A stretch of DNA of 64,000 nt from Acidimicrobiales bacterium (GCA_013003535.1 JABDIY010000052.1:26173-90172); one strand, 5' to 3'; shown: positions 33,751 through 42,716, counted from the stretch's first letter. The notes: generated by a model from the sequence alone, not told the origin. Numbers and translations: made by a program.

Positions 33751-34791
33751 TCAGCGGATCACCGAGGCATCTCCACCGGAGGCCAAACGTTGAACGTCCT
33801 CCAGATCCACCGTGGATGTGTCCCCGGGAGTTGTCATCACCAACGCCCCATGCGCTATGCCCAACTCCAGGGCATCCACCAGCGAGCGAGCGTCCAGAAG
33901 GCCGTAGATGAGACCCGAGGCGAAGCCGTCTCCTCCGCCGACGCGATCCAAAATGGCGAGATTGGGGTAGCGAGTTCCTTCGGTTGTGCCACCGGACCGA
34001 GACCAGGCAACGCCGCTCCAATCGTGTATCGATGCTGAGCGGACAACCCGGCGAGTTGCTGCTATCACCGACGGGCTTGGACCCGTTGCCACCAGCTGGT
34101 CGACCTCCTCGCCGAAGTCGGCACCGTCGACACCGAAAAGGACATCGACCGTATTGAGCAGTTCACTCGTCATGCGTTGGGCTGACTCAGCACCGCCCGC
34201 TGCGCTCCACAAGCTGGGACGGTAGTTGATGTCATAAGAAACGACGGTGCCGTGCCGGTGCGCCGCCCTCATCGCCGTTCGGGCGACTTCGAATGTGGAA
34301 TCGGAGAGCCCAGCAAAGATGCCGCCGGTATGGAACCAGCGAACGCCCAGATCACCAAACAGGTGATTCCAATCGACGTCATCGGGGACCAGGGCAGCGG
34401 TGGCCGAATTTGCGCGGTCGTACACGCCGCGAGGATTTCGCACACCAAATCCACGCTCGGTGAAGTTCAGCGGATTCCGATGCTGTCGGCCAACATCGTC
34501 GGCCGCCTTCCATACAACGTGGTCGAGATTCATTCCACCCTGGAGCAAGAAGTCCTCGAGGAGCCGCCCTACCTCATTGTCACCGATCGCGGTGACCAGT
34601 GCAGCCCGCTGACCGAAGCAGCGGCGCAACGCTCGGCCAACGTTGTACTCCCCTCCCCCCTCCGAAACGGTGAATGATCGTGCCGTTCGGACTCGCTCCT
34701 CCCCTGGGTCGAAGCGCAGCATCACCTCACCGAGAGTCAGCACGTCGAACCGACACTCCGCGGCCGGTCGGATCGGCAGGTCGCCGCTCAC
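33751..34791 (-). CDS. kdgK: PfkB-family kinase, probable 2-keto-3-deoxygluconate kinase
   Basis: The 346-residue protein shows the PfkB fold motifs: LGEVMLRFDP near the N-terminus, SEGGGEYNVGRAL (substrate loop), VVSYDINYRPSLW and the C-terminal RVGGGDGFASGLIYGLL with catalytic base D288. The usual GAGD is GGGD here. The DINYR-x-x-LW motif is typical of KDG kinases. It would phosphorylate KDG to KDPG, the substrate of the aldolase encoded just upstream (4-base overlap). It is the last gene of the five-gene sugar-acid operon read from 38643. Confidence 0.88.
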   Translation of the reverse strand: MSGDLPIRPAAECRFDVLTLGEVMLRFDPGEERVRTARSFTVSEGGGEYNVGRALRRCFGQRAALVTAIGDNEVGRLLEDFLLQGGMNLDHVVWKAADDVGRQHRNPLNFTERGFGVRNPRGVYDRANSATAALVPDDVDWNHLFGDLGVRWFHTGGIFAGLSDSTFEVARTAMRAAHRHGTVVSYDINYRPSLWSAAGGAESAQRMTSELLNTVDVLFGVDGADFGEEVDQLVATGPSPSVIAATRRVVRSASIHDWSGVAWSRSGGTTEGTRYPNLAILDRVGGGDGFASGLIYGLLDARSLVDALELGIAHGALVMTTPGDTSTVDLEDVQRLASGGDASVIR

Positions 34792-35459
34792 GGAAGCTCC
34801 CTGGTGAGTTCAAGTGCCGTCACGGCCGACGCCGTAATGGAGGCCCAGTCGCCGGTGCCCACTGCAGACGAGGAAACCATCCATGATCCTCCGACTGCCA
34901 GGACTTGCGGGAGAGTGAAGTAGTTCCGGGCGTTGGTGGCAGAAATTCCGCCGGTCGGCATGAAGCGAACGTCGGGCCAAACCGCTGACAACGCCGAGAT
35001 CATGGCGGGTCCTCCCACGACCTCGGCCGGAAACAGCTTGACCACATCAACGCCAAGTGCGATTGCGTGAAGTAGCTCGCTTGCGGTTGCGATACCAGGG
35101 ATCACCGCTACACCACGGTCCAGGCATGCAGTAATGACGCCTTCGTCCAGCCCGGGCGAGACGATGAACTGGGCGCCGGCATCGATAGCGATGCCGACGG
35201 CGCTTGAAGAGGTCACCGAACCGGCTCCGACCACTGCGTCCGCAACTTCGTTGGCCGCACGCTGGATTGCTTGGAGAGCTGCCGGTGTCCGAAGGGTGAC
35301 CTCCACCACCCGGAGGCCTCCGGCTACCAATGCGGAGACGAGGTTGGGCGCAGACTCGGCATCCTCGATCGTGAGCACCGGCACCACACGCACCTTGCCC
35401 ATCGCCGCGATCACATCGGAAGCTGGCGACAGTGACTTCAAGCTGCTCTCGTTGGTCAT
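34788..35459 (-). CDS. eda: KDPG (2-keto-3-deoxy-6-phosphogluconate) aldolase
   Basis: The 223-residue protein has class I KHG/KDPG aldolase motifs: VVEVTLRTP (E53, R57), GAGSVTS, then the Schiff-base Lys141 in DVVKLFPAEVVGG, and MPTGGIS with the phosphate loop. It splits KDPG into pyruvate and glyceraldehyde-3-phosphate. ATG 35459 overlaps the stop of the dehydratase gene by 4 bases and is preferred over upstream codons in the same frame. With the kinase (overlap), dehydratase, dehydrogenase and lactonase it completes a semi-phosphorylative Entner-Doudoroff route. Confidence 0.92.
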   Translation of the reverse strand: MTNESSLKSLSPASDVIAAMGKVRVVPVLTIEDAESAPNLVSALVAGGLRVVEVTLRTPAALQAIQRAANEVADAVVGAGSVTSSSAVGIAIDAGAQFIVSPGLDEGVITACLDRGVAVIPGIATASELLHAIALGVDVVKLFPAEVVGGPAMISALSAVWPDVRFMPTGGISATNARNYFTLPQVLAVGGSWMVSSSAVGTGDWASITASAVTALELTRELP

Positions 35460-36661
35460 GGTCGCGCCGGTGACCCGTCGGGCAATCGGGCTTGGGTCCA
35501 TTTTTCCACCACGTCTTGCACGGGATGCAGCCGAGCAAGTTTCTCATCTAGGTCGATCCCCAGACCCGGCTGGGCATTGGCATACAGGTAGCCATTGCGG
35601 ACCTCGGGGAGCCCGGGGAACATCTCGTACTCCAGTTCTGAAGGTCGATACCATTCTTGGACTCCGAATGCGGGCGACCACAGATCGAGGTGGAGATTGG
35701 CGGCATGCCCAACCGGCGAGGTGTCCCCCGGTCCGTGCCAGGCTGTTCGGATCCCATGGCCGTGGGCCATGTCTGCCGCCTTACGGGCCGGAGTAATCCC
35801 TCCCATCTGGCTTACGTGCATCCTGATGAAGTCCACGAGTCGCCGCTCGATGAGGGTTCGCCATTCGAGTGGATGATTGAAGAGCTCTCCCATCGCCAGC
35901 GGCGTGGAACTTTGGGATCGAACTCGCTCGAACCACGCCAGATCTTCTGGGGCCAACAGGTCCTCGAGAAAAAACAGCCGAAACTGCTCCACGTCCTGGG
36001 CGAACAACACCGCATCGGCTGGCGCAAGTCGTTCGTGGACATCGTGGAGCAACTCGACGTCAGGGCCTACCGCACTCCGAACGTGCTCCATCATGGCAAG
36101 CGTGTCCCGCCGGTAGGCCTTGGGGTCGAAGTATGCGCCTTCCGGTGATCCTTCCGGCCTGGGAACGCTGTTCGCTTTGCCACCGTAGAGACCCTGCTGG
36201 ATCCGGATATAGCGGTAGCCCTCATCGAGGAACTCCTGGACGCGATTGGTGACATCTTCGGGGGTGGGACCGTCGGCGTGAACATACAGATTGGCACCTT
36301 CACGGCACTTTCCGCCCAGAAGGTCATAGACAGGCATGCTGGCCTGTTTTCCCTTGATGTCCCACAGTGCCTGATCAACACCAGAGATGGCGTTGTTCAA
36401 AACCGGCCCGTTGCGCCAGTAGCCATGGACCATCGACATCTGCCAGATCTCCTCGATACGCGAAACGTCGCGTCCGATCAAGAACGGTTTGAGGTGATGT
36501 TCTACTGCGGCGGCCACAGCATGGATCCGCTGGGTGAATGTTGCGCAGCCGAGACCATGAAGCCCGGGCTCGGAGGTCAGAACCTTGACAACAGCGAGTC
36601 GAGACCCTCCGGGCTGGGTGAGGATGACCTGCACGTCTTCGATGGTCGTTGCGGTTGCCAT
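35456..36661 (-). CDS. ManD/RspA-type sugar-acid dehydratase (enolase superfamily)
   Basis: The 401-residue protein has the ManD hallmark MVHGYWRNGPVLNNAISGVD, metal ligands D207 (LLHDVHERL), E233 (FFLEDLLAP) and E259 (AMGELFNHP), and H309 in RTAWHGPGDTSPVGH. The subgroup dehydrates D-mannonate and/or D-gluconate to 2-keto-3-deoxygluconate. Here the linked lactonase and dehydrogenase favour gluconate as substrate, while the linked KDG kinase and KDPG aldolase use the product (inference). ATG 36661 has AAGGAA upstream. It follows the dehydrogenase gene after a 30-base gap and overlaps the aldolase gene by 4 bases. Confidence 0.9.
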   Translation of the reverse strand: MATATTIEDVQVILTQPGGSRLAVVKVLTSEPGLHGLGCATFTQRIHAVAAAVEHHLKPFLIGRDVSRIEEIWQMSMVHGYWRNGPVLNNAISGVDQALWDIKGKQASMPVYDLLGGKCREGANLYVHADGPTPEDVTNRVQEFLDEGYRYIRIQQGLYGGKANSVPRPEGSPEGAYFDPKAYRRDTLAMMEHVRSAVGPDVELLHDVHERLAPADAVLFAQDVEQFRLFFLEDLLAPEDLAWFERVRSQSSTPLAMGELFNHPLEWRTLIERRLVDFIRMHVSQMGGITPARKAADMAHGHGIRTAWHGPGDTSPVGHAANLHLDLWSPAFGVQEWYRPSELEYEMFPGLPEVRNGYLYANAQPGLGIDLDEKLARLHPVQDVVEKWTQARLPDGSPARP

Positions 36662-36691
36662 GAGTTTGGGTTCCTTCTGTGCAGACCGAGC

Positions 36692-37555
36692 CTAGGCACG
36701 GCCTTTAGAGCGATAGTCAGCGCTGGGCTTCCAGCCGGTTTCTTCTGTGATCTTGGAAACATCGATGAGATCGGGCAGTGATGGGGGGACGGAGGGATAG
36801 TGGGTTCGAAGAAGATCGGGGATCGCCAGCGTCCGATGCCGATGGCTGGTGCCCGGCATGTAAACCCGGTATCCCGGCAGATCCGCCCGAAGGACGGCGA
36901 GGAAGAGGTCAGCAGCGTCGCGGTAGGTCAGACCGGAGAAGCCCTCGAGGATGTCGGTATAGCACTCCTCTCCCGAAGCCACCGCCACGCTGGTCTCGTT
37001 GTTGTGCAGGAGAGGGAAGCGGAGCGCCACGCAATCAATACCGCACCGGGTGGCGTAGTAGCGAAGCATGACCTCACTCACGGTTTTGCTGAGTGCGTAG
37101 AGGTTGGAGGGGTCCGGGACAGTCTCGCCATCGAGAGGATAATTGGGCAGGGCCGGTCTGTTGAGCACCGTCCGTTCGTCGATGTGGGAGCCGACCAGCT
37201 GGAGGGTGCTGGCGAATACGATTCGCTCAACTCCGCCCTCCGCGGCTCCCTGAAACATGTTCGCGTTGATCGAGGTGTTCTCGTTGAAGACCACCTGCGG
37301 CGGGCGCTCGCCGAAGCCTGGGTGGTTTCCGAGGTGCACCAACACGTCGATCCCCTCAAGTAGCCCAAGCGCAACCTCGTGATCGAGAAGGTCGGCCTGC
37401 CGGAATGCATACGAAACGTCGCCGGCGTCCACGATGTCGGTAGCGGCAACGTTGTATCCCTCGCGATGCAAGAGCGAAGACACGGTGCGGCCCAGCCGTC
37501 CCGCCGCACCGGTCACCAGCACCGCTGTCTGTGCGGACACACCTCCCCCGCTCAC
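36692..37555 (-). CDS. NAD-dependent sugar dehydrogenase (extended SDR, uronate dehydrogenase-like)
   Basis: The 287-residue protein has an NAD-binding GAAGRLG at 16-22, VLVHLG, RIVFAST and the catalytic Y153-x3-K157. This architecture fits NAD epimerase/dehydratase relatives such as uronate dehydrogenase, which oxidise an aldose or uronic acid at C1 to a lactone. Its start overlaps by 4 bases with the stop of a Pgl-type lactonase gene, so the pair would turn a sugar into an aldonic or aldaric acid. Glucose fits the surrounding glucan locus; glucuronate or galactose are alternatives. The substrate is inference. Confidence 0.8.
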   Translation of the reverse strand: MSGGGVSAQTAVLVTGAAGRLGRTVSSLLHREGYNVAATDIVDAGDVSYAFRQADLLDHEVALGLLEGIDVLVHLGNHPGFGERPPQVVFNENTSINANMFQGAAEGGVERIVFASTLQLVGSHIDERTVLNRPALPNYPLDGETVPDPSNLYALSKTVSEVMLRYYATRCGIDCVALRFPLLHNNETSVAVASGEECYTDILEGFSGLTYRDAADLFLAVLRADLPGYRVYMPGTSHRHRTLAIPDLLRTHYPSVPPSLPDLIDVSKITEETGWKPSADYRSKGRA

Positions 37556-38643
37556 GGTTCCATCTCGACAAACGTCAGGAATACCGGCTGGGATGCGGCG
37601 GAAGAAACACCGTGTTGTTGGGGGATCCCTGAATGGGCCTCGATCGTGAAGGGAACGATGGTGTCGCTGTCCTGGTTGGCCACAATCAGAGACCGACCAA
37701 AGGGATGCACAGCGAAACTCCGTGGTGTGTGGCCAGCACTGGGTACATGGCCGAGAGATTCGAGGGGCTCACCGAACCCATGGAAACGGAAGACCGCAAT
37801 GCTGTCGTGGCCTCGATTGGACACATACACGTGCCGGCCATCGGGGTGGACCCGAACCTCGGCTCCGATCGACTCTCCGGCAAAGTCGGGGGGAAGCGTG
37901 GAAAGAGTTTGGAGACGGTTCAGTTCACCCGTGGCTGAATCTACTCCGAAGGTGCTGACGGTTGATTCGAGTTCGCAGACCAGAAATGCCACCGGTTGGT
38001 CAGGGTGAAAGACCAGATGCCGCGGCCCGGAACCGGGGTCAAGCGAGAGCGAATCTCTCAAGACAAGACCTTTCTCGGTGCCAGATTGAATGTGTCCGTA
38101 GCGAAAGATGCGGTCCGCACCGAGATCCACCGCATAGACGGTGTCACCGCCCGGGTCGGCAATGACACAGTGGGCATGGGGGCGGTCCTGGCGTTGGCTC
38201 GGTCCCGTGCCAACGTGTTTGTGGACAGCCACTAGTTCACCAAAACGACCGTCGGACTCCAGGGAGTAGACGGCGATCGAACCCGAGACATAGTTGGCGA
38301 TGTACACGTAGCGCCCGTGGGCATCCAGGCTGACGTAGCAAGGGGCGGCGCCCTGGCTCGTCGTGCGGTCGATCACGCTGAGCGATCCATCGAGTGGATC
38401 GATGCGGAAGGCTACAAGCCCGCCGCCGCCTTCCGAAGCTGTTTCGCTGACCGCGTAAAGCACCTGACCGTTTGGATGAACAGCGAGGAAGGAGGGGTGC
38501 TCAATATCGGTGACCTGGCCGGTCTCGATCAGGAATCCCTCAGGATCAGTCGCGTCGTAGATCCGAATACCCACAGAAGATTGGTGCGTATAGGAGCCGG
38601 CGTAGAGAAAGATCCGCCTCGATACGGCCTCACCGTGTGCCAT
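37552..38643 (-). CDS. Pgl/YbhE-type lactonase (seven-bladed beta-propeller)
   Basis: The 363-residue protein has repeated blades such as HPSFLAVHPNGQVLYAVSE, CYVSLDAHGRYVYIANYVSG and GAEVRVHPDGRHVYVSNRGH, typical of the lactonase family that includes 6-phosphogluconolactonase YbhE. No signal peptide, so cytoplasmic. It is the first gene of the sugar-acid operon, 57 bases downstream of the single CTGGGAGCGCTCCCAG palindrome. It probably hydrolyses the lactone made by the dehydrogenase encoded next (4-base overlap), giving gluconate or a similar acid (inference). Confidence 0.9.
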   Translation of the reverse strand: MAHGEAVSRRIFLYAGSYTHQSSVGIRIYDATDPEGFLIETGQVTDIEHPSFLAVHPNGQVLYAVSETASEGGGGLVAFRIDPLDGSLSVIDRTTSQGAAPCYVSLDAHGRYVYIANYVSGSIAVYSLESDGRFGELVAVHKHVGTGPSQRQDRPHAHCVIADPGGDTVYAVDLGADRIFRYGHIQSGTEKGLVLRDSLSLDPGSGPRHLVFHPDQPVAFLVCELESTVSTFGVDSATGELNRLQTLSTLPPDFAGESIGAEVRVHPDGRHVYVSNRGHDSIAVFRFHGFGEPLESLGHVPSAGHTPRSFAVHPFGRSLIVANQDSDTIVPFTIEAHSGIPQQHGVSSAASQPVFLTFVEMEP

Positions 38644-38700
38644 TTGGAATTCCCAACTGTGGTTGAAGTTTGAGGTTCATAATCAACACCGGTCTTCACG

Positions 38701-38720
38701 GACTGGGAGCGCTCCCAGTC
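38701..38720. promoter_or_regulatory. Single perfect LacI-type operator between the sugar-acid operon and the Na/Pi transporter
   Basis: The 20 bases 38701-38720 form a perfect palindrome containing CTGGGAGCGCTCCCAG, identical in its 16-base core to the sites at 28013-28028 and 33672-33687. It lies 57 bases upstream of the lactonase start and 101 bases upstream of the divergent transporter start. I do not see a convincing -35/-10 in either direction here. Control of the sugar-acid operon is likely; control of the transporter gene is possible. Confidence 0.82.
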
Positions 38721-38821
38721 TGTCCGAGGATACCGCTTTCCCCGTCACCGGCGCGCGGGATCCTCCTCAGCCGGCGGACTACTGCGATTCGCGACCCACT
38801 CCACAACCGGGGCAGAATGAA

Positions 38822-40531
38822 ATGATGTTCAGAATGCTGCTGCTCGCCCAACAGGAGGCTGGGTCGATCGACTGGCTCCAGCTGGGAATGGGTCTGGCCG
38901 GCGGACTAGCGCTCTTTCTCTTGGGCATGGGCCAAATCACCGTTGCGTTGAAGGCCGTGGCCGGTGATCGCCTCCGTACCGTCCTGGCTAAGCTTTCCTC
39001 CAATCGTTTCATGGGCGCCGCAACCGGTTCGGTGACCACTGCGATCATCCAGTCTTCGTCGGTCAGCACCGTGCTGGTGGTCGGCTTCGTCTCGGCCAGC
39101 CTCTTGTCAGTCACCCAAGCCGCTTCGGTCATTATCGGAGCCAACCTGGGCACAACGGTGACCGCCCAGGTCATCGCTCTCGATGTAACCGACTATGCAC
39201 TAGGGCTCTTGGCTACCGGAGCCGTGCTGGGGGCGTCGGCGGGGCGGCGCCAAGTTCTCGGTGACTTGGGTGCAACGATCGTCGGGCTGGGCTTCGTCTT
39301 CCTCGGTCTCGATCTCATGAGCGACGCCATGTCTCCGCTGGGGTCCTATCAGCCGTTCCTCGACTTGGTTGCTGATAGCTCCTCGCCGTTCAAAGCCCTG
39401 GTGGTGGGGGCGCTTTTCACTGGGCTCATTCAGTCGTCCAGCGCCACCACTGGCATCGTCATCGTGATGGGGGCCAGCGGTTTGTTAGGTCTCGAAACCG
39501 GGATCGCCGTGATCTTGGGGGCCAACATAGGTACATCGGTGACCGCCATCCTGGCTGCGCTGGGCAAGTCCCGCGACGCCTGGCGCGCCGCGCTCATCCA
39601 TGTGTTGGTGAATGTCCTTGGAGCCCTCGCTTGGATTTCCTTCATTGGAACTCTGGCCAACATCGCAACCTGGATGGCCGGCGAGACCAGCGGTGCAGCG
39701 GCTACGCCACAGCAATTCGCCAATGCCCACACCGCCTTCAACGCGGTAAACACCATCGCCTTCATCATCCTGTTAGCCCCCCTCGTCAAGCTCACGGACC
39801 GCCTCGTGCCCAGCCGAATCGGTTCCAAGCCGATCGCTGAGGCGCAAGCCGCCTTCCTGGACGACGATCTCCTCGAAACACCGGTGCTGGCTTTGGAGAT
39901 GGCCCGCCGAGAACTCATGCGCCTGGGTCTTCGAATACGGGAGATGTTCGCCGGATCAGTTCCCGCTGCACTGACGGGCACGCGTCAGGATCTGTCGGGA
40001 CTCCGTAGATCCAATAGCGAAATACATGCGATCTACGCCGCCACCGTCGGCTACCTCAGCGAGCTGAGTCGGGGTGAACTCAGTACCGGCCAGCGAGCAG
40101 AGCTCCGCCGATTGCTTCGGGTTGCAAACGAGCTGGAGCATCTCGCCACGCTGGTGGCGAGCGGTGTGATCAACGTGGGCACCCGCCGTCTCGATTCCGT
40201 CCTCGAGGTCAGCGCAACCACCGATCAAACCATCGGACGAGTGCACAAGGCCGTGATCAACACACTCGACGATGCGCTGGAAGCCTTGGGCACCGGCGAC
40301 GCAGAAGCAGCGCATCGCGTCGTCGAATCCAAAAGCAATTTTCATGAGCTGGAGACCATCGTCACCGAGCACCTTGCGGACCGATTGGGAGCACCGGAAC
40401 CACGCCGGGTCGAGGCGTACTCTATCGAAATCGAACTGGTTGAGGGCCTGCGCCGGGTCCACCAGAGCTGCCGCCGCATTGCGCGTGCCGCGCGTGACCT
40501 GGACTCAGCTGGCGATCCGCTGACCAGTTGA
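38822..40531 (+). CDS. Na+/phosphate cotransporter (NptA/PNaS family) with PhoU-like tail
   Basis: About 569 residues. The membrane part (about 20-330) contains the inverted-repeat pair typical of the family: AIIQSSSVSTVLVVGF with GANLGTTVTA, and GLIQSSSATTGIVIVM with GANIGTSVTA. The C-terminal ~220 residues are helical and PhoU-like. It would import phosphate with sodium. ATG 38822 is taken as start because the upstream part of the frame contains the operator palindrome and reads as non-coding. It is divergent from the sugar-acid operon. Extra phosphate would suit a phosphorolytic pathway, but this link is speculation. Confidence 0.9.
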   Translation: MMFRMLLLAQQEAGSIDWLQLGMGLAGGLALFLLGMGQITVALKAVAGDRLRTVLAKLSSNRFMGAATGSVTTAIIQSSSVSTVLVVGFVSASLLSVTQAASVIIGANLGTTVTAQVIALDVTDYALGLLATGAVLGASAGRRQVLGDLGATIVGLGFVFLGLDLMSDAMSPLGSYQPFLDLVADSSSPFKALVVGALFTGLIQSSSATTGIVIVMGASGLLGLETGIAVILGANIGTSVTAILAALGKSRDAWRAALIHVLVNVLGALAWISFIGTLANIATWMAGETSGAAATPQQFANAHTAFNAVNTIAFIILLAPLVKLTDRLVPSRIGSKPIAEAQAAFLDDDLLETPVLALEMARRELMRLGLRIREMFAGSVPAALTGTRQDLSGLRRSNSEIHAIYAATVGYLSELSRGELSTGQRAELRRLLRVANELEHLATLVASGVINVGTRRLDSVLEVSATTDQTIGRVHKAVINTLDDALEALGTGDAEAAHRVVESKSNFHELETIVTEHLADRLGAPEPRRVEAYSIEIELVEGLRRVHQSCRRIARAARDLDSAGDPLTS

Positions 40532-40575
40532 GGCTCCGCGAACCCTCACCACGGCGGTAGGCCGGCGAGGGCCAC

Positions 40576-41472
40576 CTAGTGAGCCTGTAGTCCCAAGATA
40601 ATCGGAGGCGTATCGAAGGAAGTGCCCGAGAAGTGAACGTCCATGCCCTCGGTTCGGCCGTCGAAAGTTGCCTGGCCGTGGACAACGGAGTTCTCAATCC
40701 GGACATCGTCGAACGTTTTGCTATCCGGAATGGGCCCCTCGACAAATCCTGCTCGGACGGTGACGCTAGCAAACGACGAGTCGTCCAAAGTGACCACGTC
40801 TTTGCTGCCCTTCGGTTCGATCGTCAGTTCCTGAGGACTGTCAGGACTAACCCCGCTACCGCTAACGGTGATGATGTCCGGTCCGTCGCCGCCGAGGATT
40901 GTCAAGGCTTCGCCGAGATAGTTGGGGATCACCACGATGCCGTCGCCTGCCTCGGTGTCGATAAGTCCTTTGGCACCGCTGAAGGAAACCTGGTCATTGC
41001 CTGTACCGGTCCTCATCACGACGTCACCGGTGACGGCGACGCTCCCTGAGAGGTCTACAGAATCGTCTTCGCTTCCGGTCAGGATGGTGAGCGAGCCAAC
41101 GATTTCGACGTTGCTCGTGGCGTTGGAGACAGTGTCGTTGCCAACAGATGTGTCGATCAGGAGATTTCCATGGAATTCCATCTGTGGTCCGGCGACGACG
41201 CCAATGACAATGTCATCGTTCCCTTCTTGTCCGTTGACAACCACGTCAGTAGGCAGACCGTCAATGAAGATCGGAGCGGTCTCAACGGTTGTAGAGCCAT
41301 TCGAAGTGATCGTAAAGCGGTAGGAAAACCCGAGCTGATCAATCACTATCAGATCATCGGCGCTGGTTCCACTGACCACAACATCACCGCCGTGTTCCGT
41401 AGTCGCCGCAACGACCGCTCCGGTGGCGGAAACAAGGGCGCCTGCTGTCAGTGCCGCAAAGATTTTCTTCAT
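40576..41472 (-). CDS. Secreted protein with GxDD beta-roll-like repeats
   Basis: The 298-residue protein has a signal peptide (about 1-23, MKKIFAALTAGALVSATGAV). The rest is rich in Gly, Asp, Ser and Val with recurring units such as GTSADDLIVI, GQEGNDDIVIGV, GTGNDQVSF and GGDGPDIITV. These resemble RTX/haemolysin-type calcium-binding repeats but are looser than the GGxGxDxLx nonapeptide. It is probably an extracellular or wall-associated beta-solenoid that may bind calcium. Function unknown. Convergent with the Na/Pi transporter gene, 44 bases apart. Confidence 0.7.
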   Translation of the reverse strand: MKKIFAALTAGALVSATGAVVAATTEHGGDVVVSGTSADDLIVIDQLGFSYRFTITSNGSTTVETAPIFIDGLPTDVVVNGQEGNDDIVIGVVAGPQMEFHGNLLIDTSVGNDTVSNATSNVEIVGSLTILTGSEDDSVDLSGSVAVTGDVVMRTGTGNDQVSFSGAKGLIDTEAGDGIVVIPNYLGEALTILGGDGPDIITVSGSGVSPDSPQELTIEPKGSKDVVTLDDSSFASVTVRAGFVEGPIPDSKTFDDVRIENSVVHGQATFDGRTEGMDVHFSGTSFDTPPIILGLQAH

Positions 41473-41798
41473 TTTTCAGAGTCCTCGGTTTCGCCGCTAC
41501 GTAATCCCGGGTGTCAAAAGACAGATAACAACATCGTTAACCATGATCATCGGTCAATATTGAAGATTGTTGAAGCATTATCTTGGGAGGGGCGAAATCC
41601 AAGGAGGCGAGCTCATCCCAAACCAGCTGGTGACCCGTGAAAGCCGCGCCATTGCGTCAACTACAGCTTGGGCTGAAAACGTGCTTGAATAGGAAGAACA
41701 GGGAAGAGGAGGGCGACAGGTCACCGATCAATTGACGTCGGTGACTTGCTTCGGACAAGGTGAGCATCCGCACAACCCATACCAACGAGGGAGCATCA
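41473..41798. other. Gene-free divergent intergenic region
   Basis: These 326 bases separate the secreted GxDD-repeat gene (minus) from a lipoprotein gene (plus). The left half (about 41520-41585) is AT-richer than its surroundings and probably holds promoters, with candidate TATC and TTGAAG boxes but no clear pair. I see no conserved protein, tRNA or long hairpin. The right end holds the inverted repeat listed separately. Confidence 0.6.
41720..41745. repeat. 8-bp inverted repeat upstream of a lipoprotein gene
   Basis: GTCACCGA (41720-41727) and TCGGTGAC (41738-41745) are perfect complements around a 10-base loop, 53 bases before the lipoprotein start. It could be an operator or a leader hairpin. 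No second copy was seen in the window. Confidence 0.45.
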
Positions 41799-42716
41799 AT
41801 GAAGGCCCAATCACGAAGCCGATCGAAAGGGTTGGCGTTACTGCCAGCCATGTTGCTCCTGCTGGCGAGCTGCGGCAGCGGCTCAGACGCCGACGGTGCA
41901 ACTGGCGAAACCACCGAGCCGACCGAAACCACCGAGCCGACCGAAACCGAAACACCTGAGCAGATCCACGAGGATTTCGAGGCTGCCGTCTTCGATAATC
42001 CAACGGTGATCGACAACGAGTGGTTTACGTTAACGCCCGGTAACCGGCTGGTGCTCAGCGGGTTCACTGTGGAGGACGGGGAGACGCTGGATCACCGGAT
42101 CGAATTCATCGTCACCGATTTCACCAAAGAAATCGCCGGGGTCGAGACCGTGGTCGCCTGGATCGAGGACTACAGCGATGACGTAGTCGTGGAAGCCGAG
42201 CTGGCGTTCTATGCCCAAGACAACGATGGCAACGTTTGGTTCATGGGCGAATACCCCGAAGAATACGAAGATGGCGAGTTCATCGCCGCACCCGCTTGGA
42301 TCCCCGGGATCGAAGACGCCCGCCCCGGAATCAAGATGTATGCAAACCCCGATCCGTCCCTCCCCCCGTACTACCAGGGCTGGGGTCCAGCAGTTGACTG
42401 GTCCGATTTCGGGCGAGTCGAGTCCATAGGTGAAGAAGTCTGCGTGGAGTTGGACTGCTACGAGACGCTGTTGATCGCCGAGTCCAGCTTGGAGGAAGAA
42501 AACATCTTTCAACTCAAGTCCTATGCGCGGGGCGTAGGCAACGTGAAGGTCGATTTCCGGGGTGACGACGCCACCCAAGAGCAGTTGGAGGCCGTCGAGT
42601 TCGGCCCAATCTCAGCATCAGAACTGGAGCGATACCGAGCGCTGGCGCTGGCGATGGAAGCCCACGCCTACGAGATCAGCCCCGACGTTTATGGCAAAAC
42701 GCCACCAATGCAATAA
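41799..42716 (+). CDS. Lipoprotein of unknown function
   Basis: The 305-residue protein has a lipobox ending at Cys25 (LLASC), a Thr/Glu-rich linker with repeated EPTETT units (about 35-55) and an acidic globular domain (about 60-305). The pattern FDNPTVIDNEWFTLTPGNRL, then AFYAQDNDGNVWFMGEYPEE and EVCVELDCYETL, looks like a conserved beta-rich extracellular domain. I do not recognise the family. ATG 41799 has GAGGGAG upstream; the frame is open further 5'. It is followed 90 bases later by a dodecin gene, but a functional link is not evident. Confidence 0.72.
   Translation: MKAQSRSRSKGLALLPAMLLLLASCGSGSDADGATGETTEPTETTEPTETETPEQIHEDFEAAVFDNPTVIDNEWFTLTPGNRLVLSGFTVEDGETLDHRIEFIVTDFTKEIAGVETVVAWIEDYSDDVVVEAELAFYAQDNDGNVWFMGEYPEEYEDGEFIAAPAWIPGIEDARPGIKMYANPDPSLPPYYQGWGPAVDWSDFGRVESIGEEVCVELDCYETLLIAESSLEEENIFQLKSYARGVGNVKVDFRGDDATQEQLEAVEFGPISASELERYRALALAMEAHAYEISPDVYGKTPPMQ

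Noticed and set aside
38644..38821. N-terminal extension of the Na/Pi transporter (frame open from 38663)
   Set aside because: The extension would run through the LacI operator palindrome and has no hydrophobic or family features. ATG 38822 directly precedes the conserved membrane domain.
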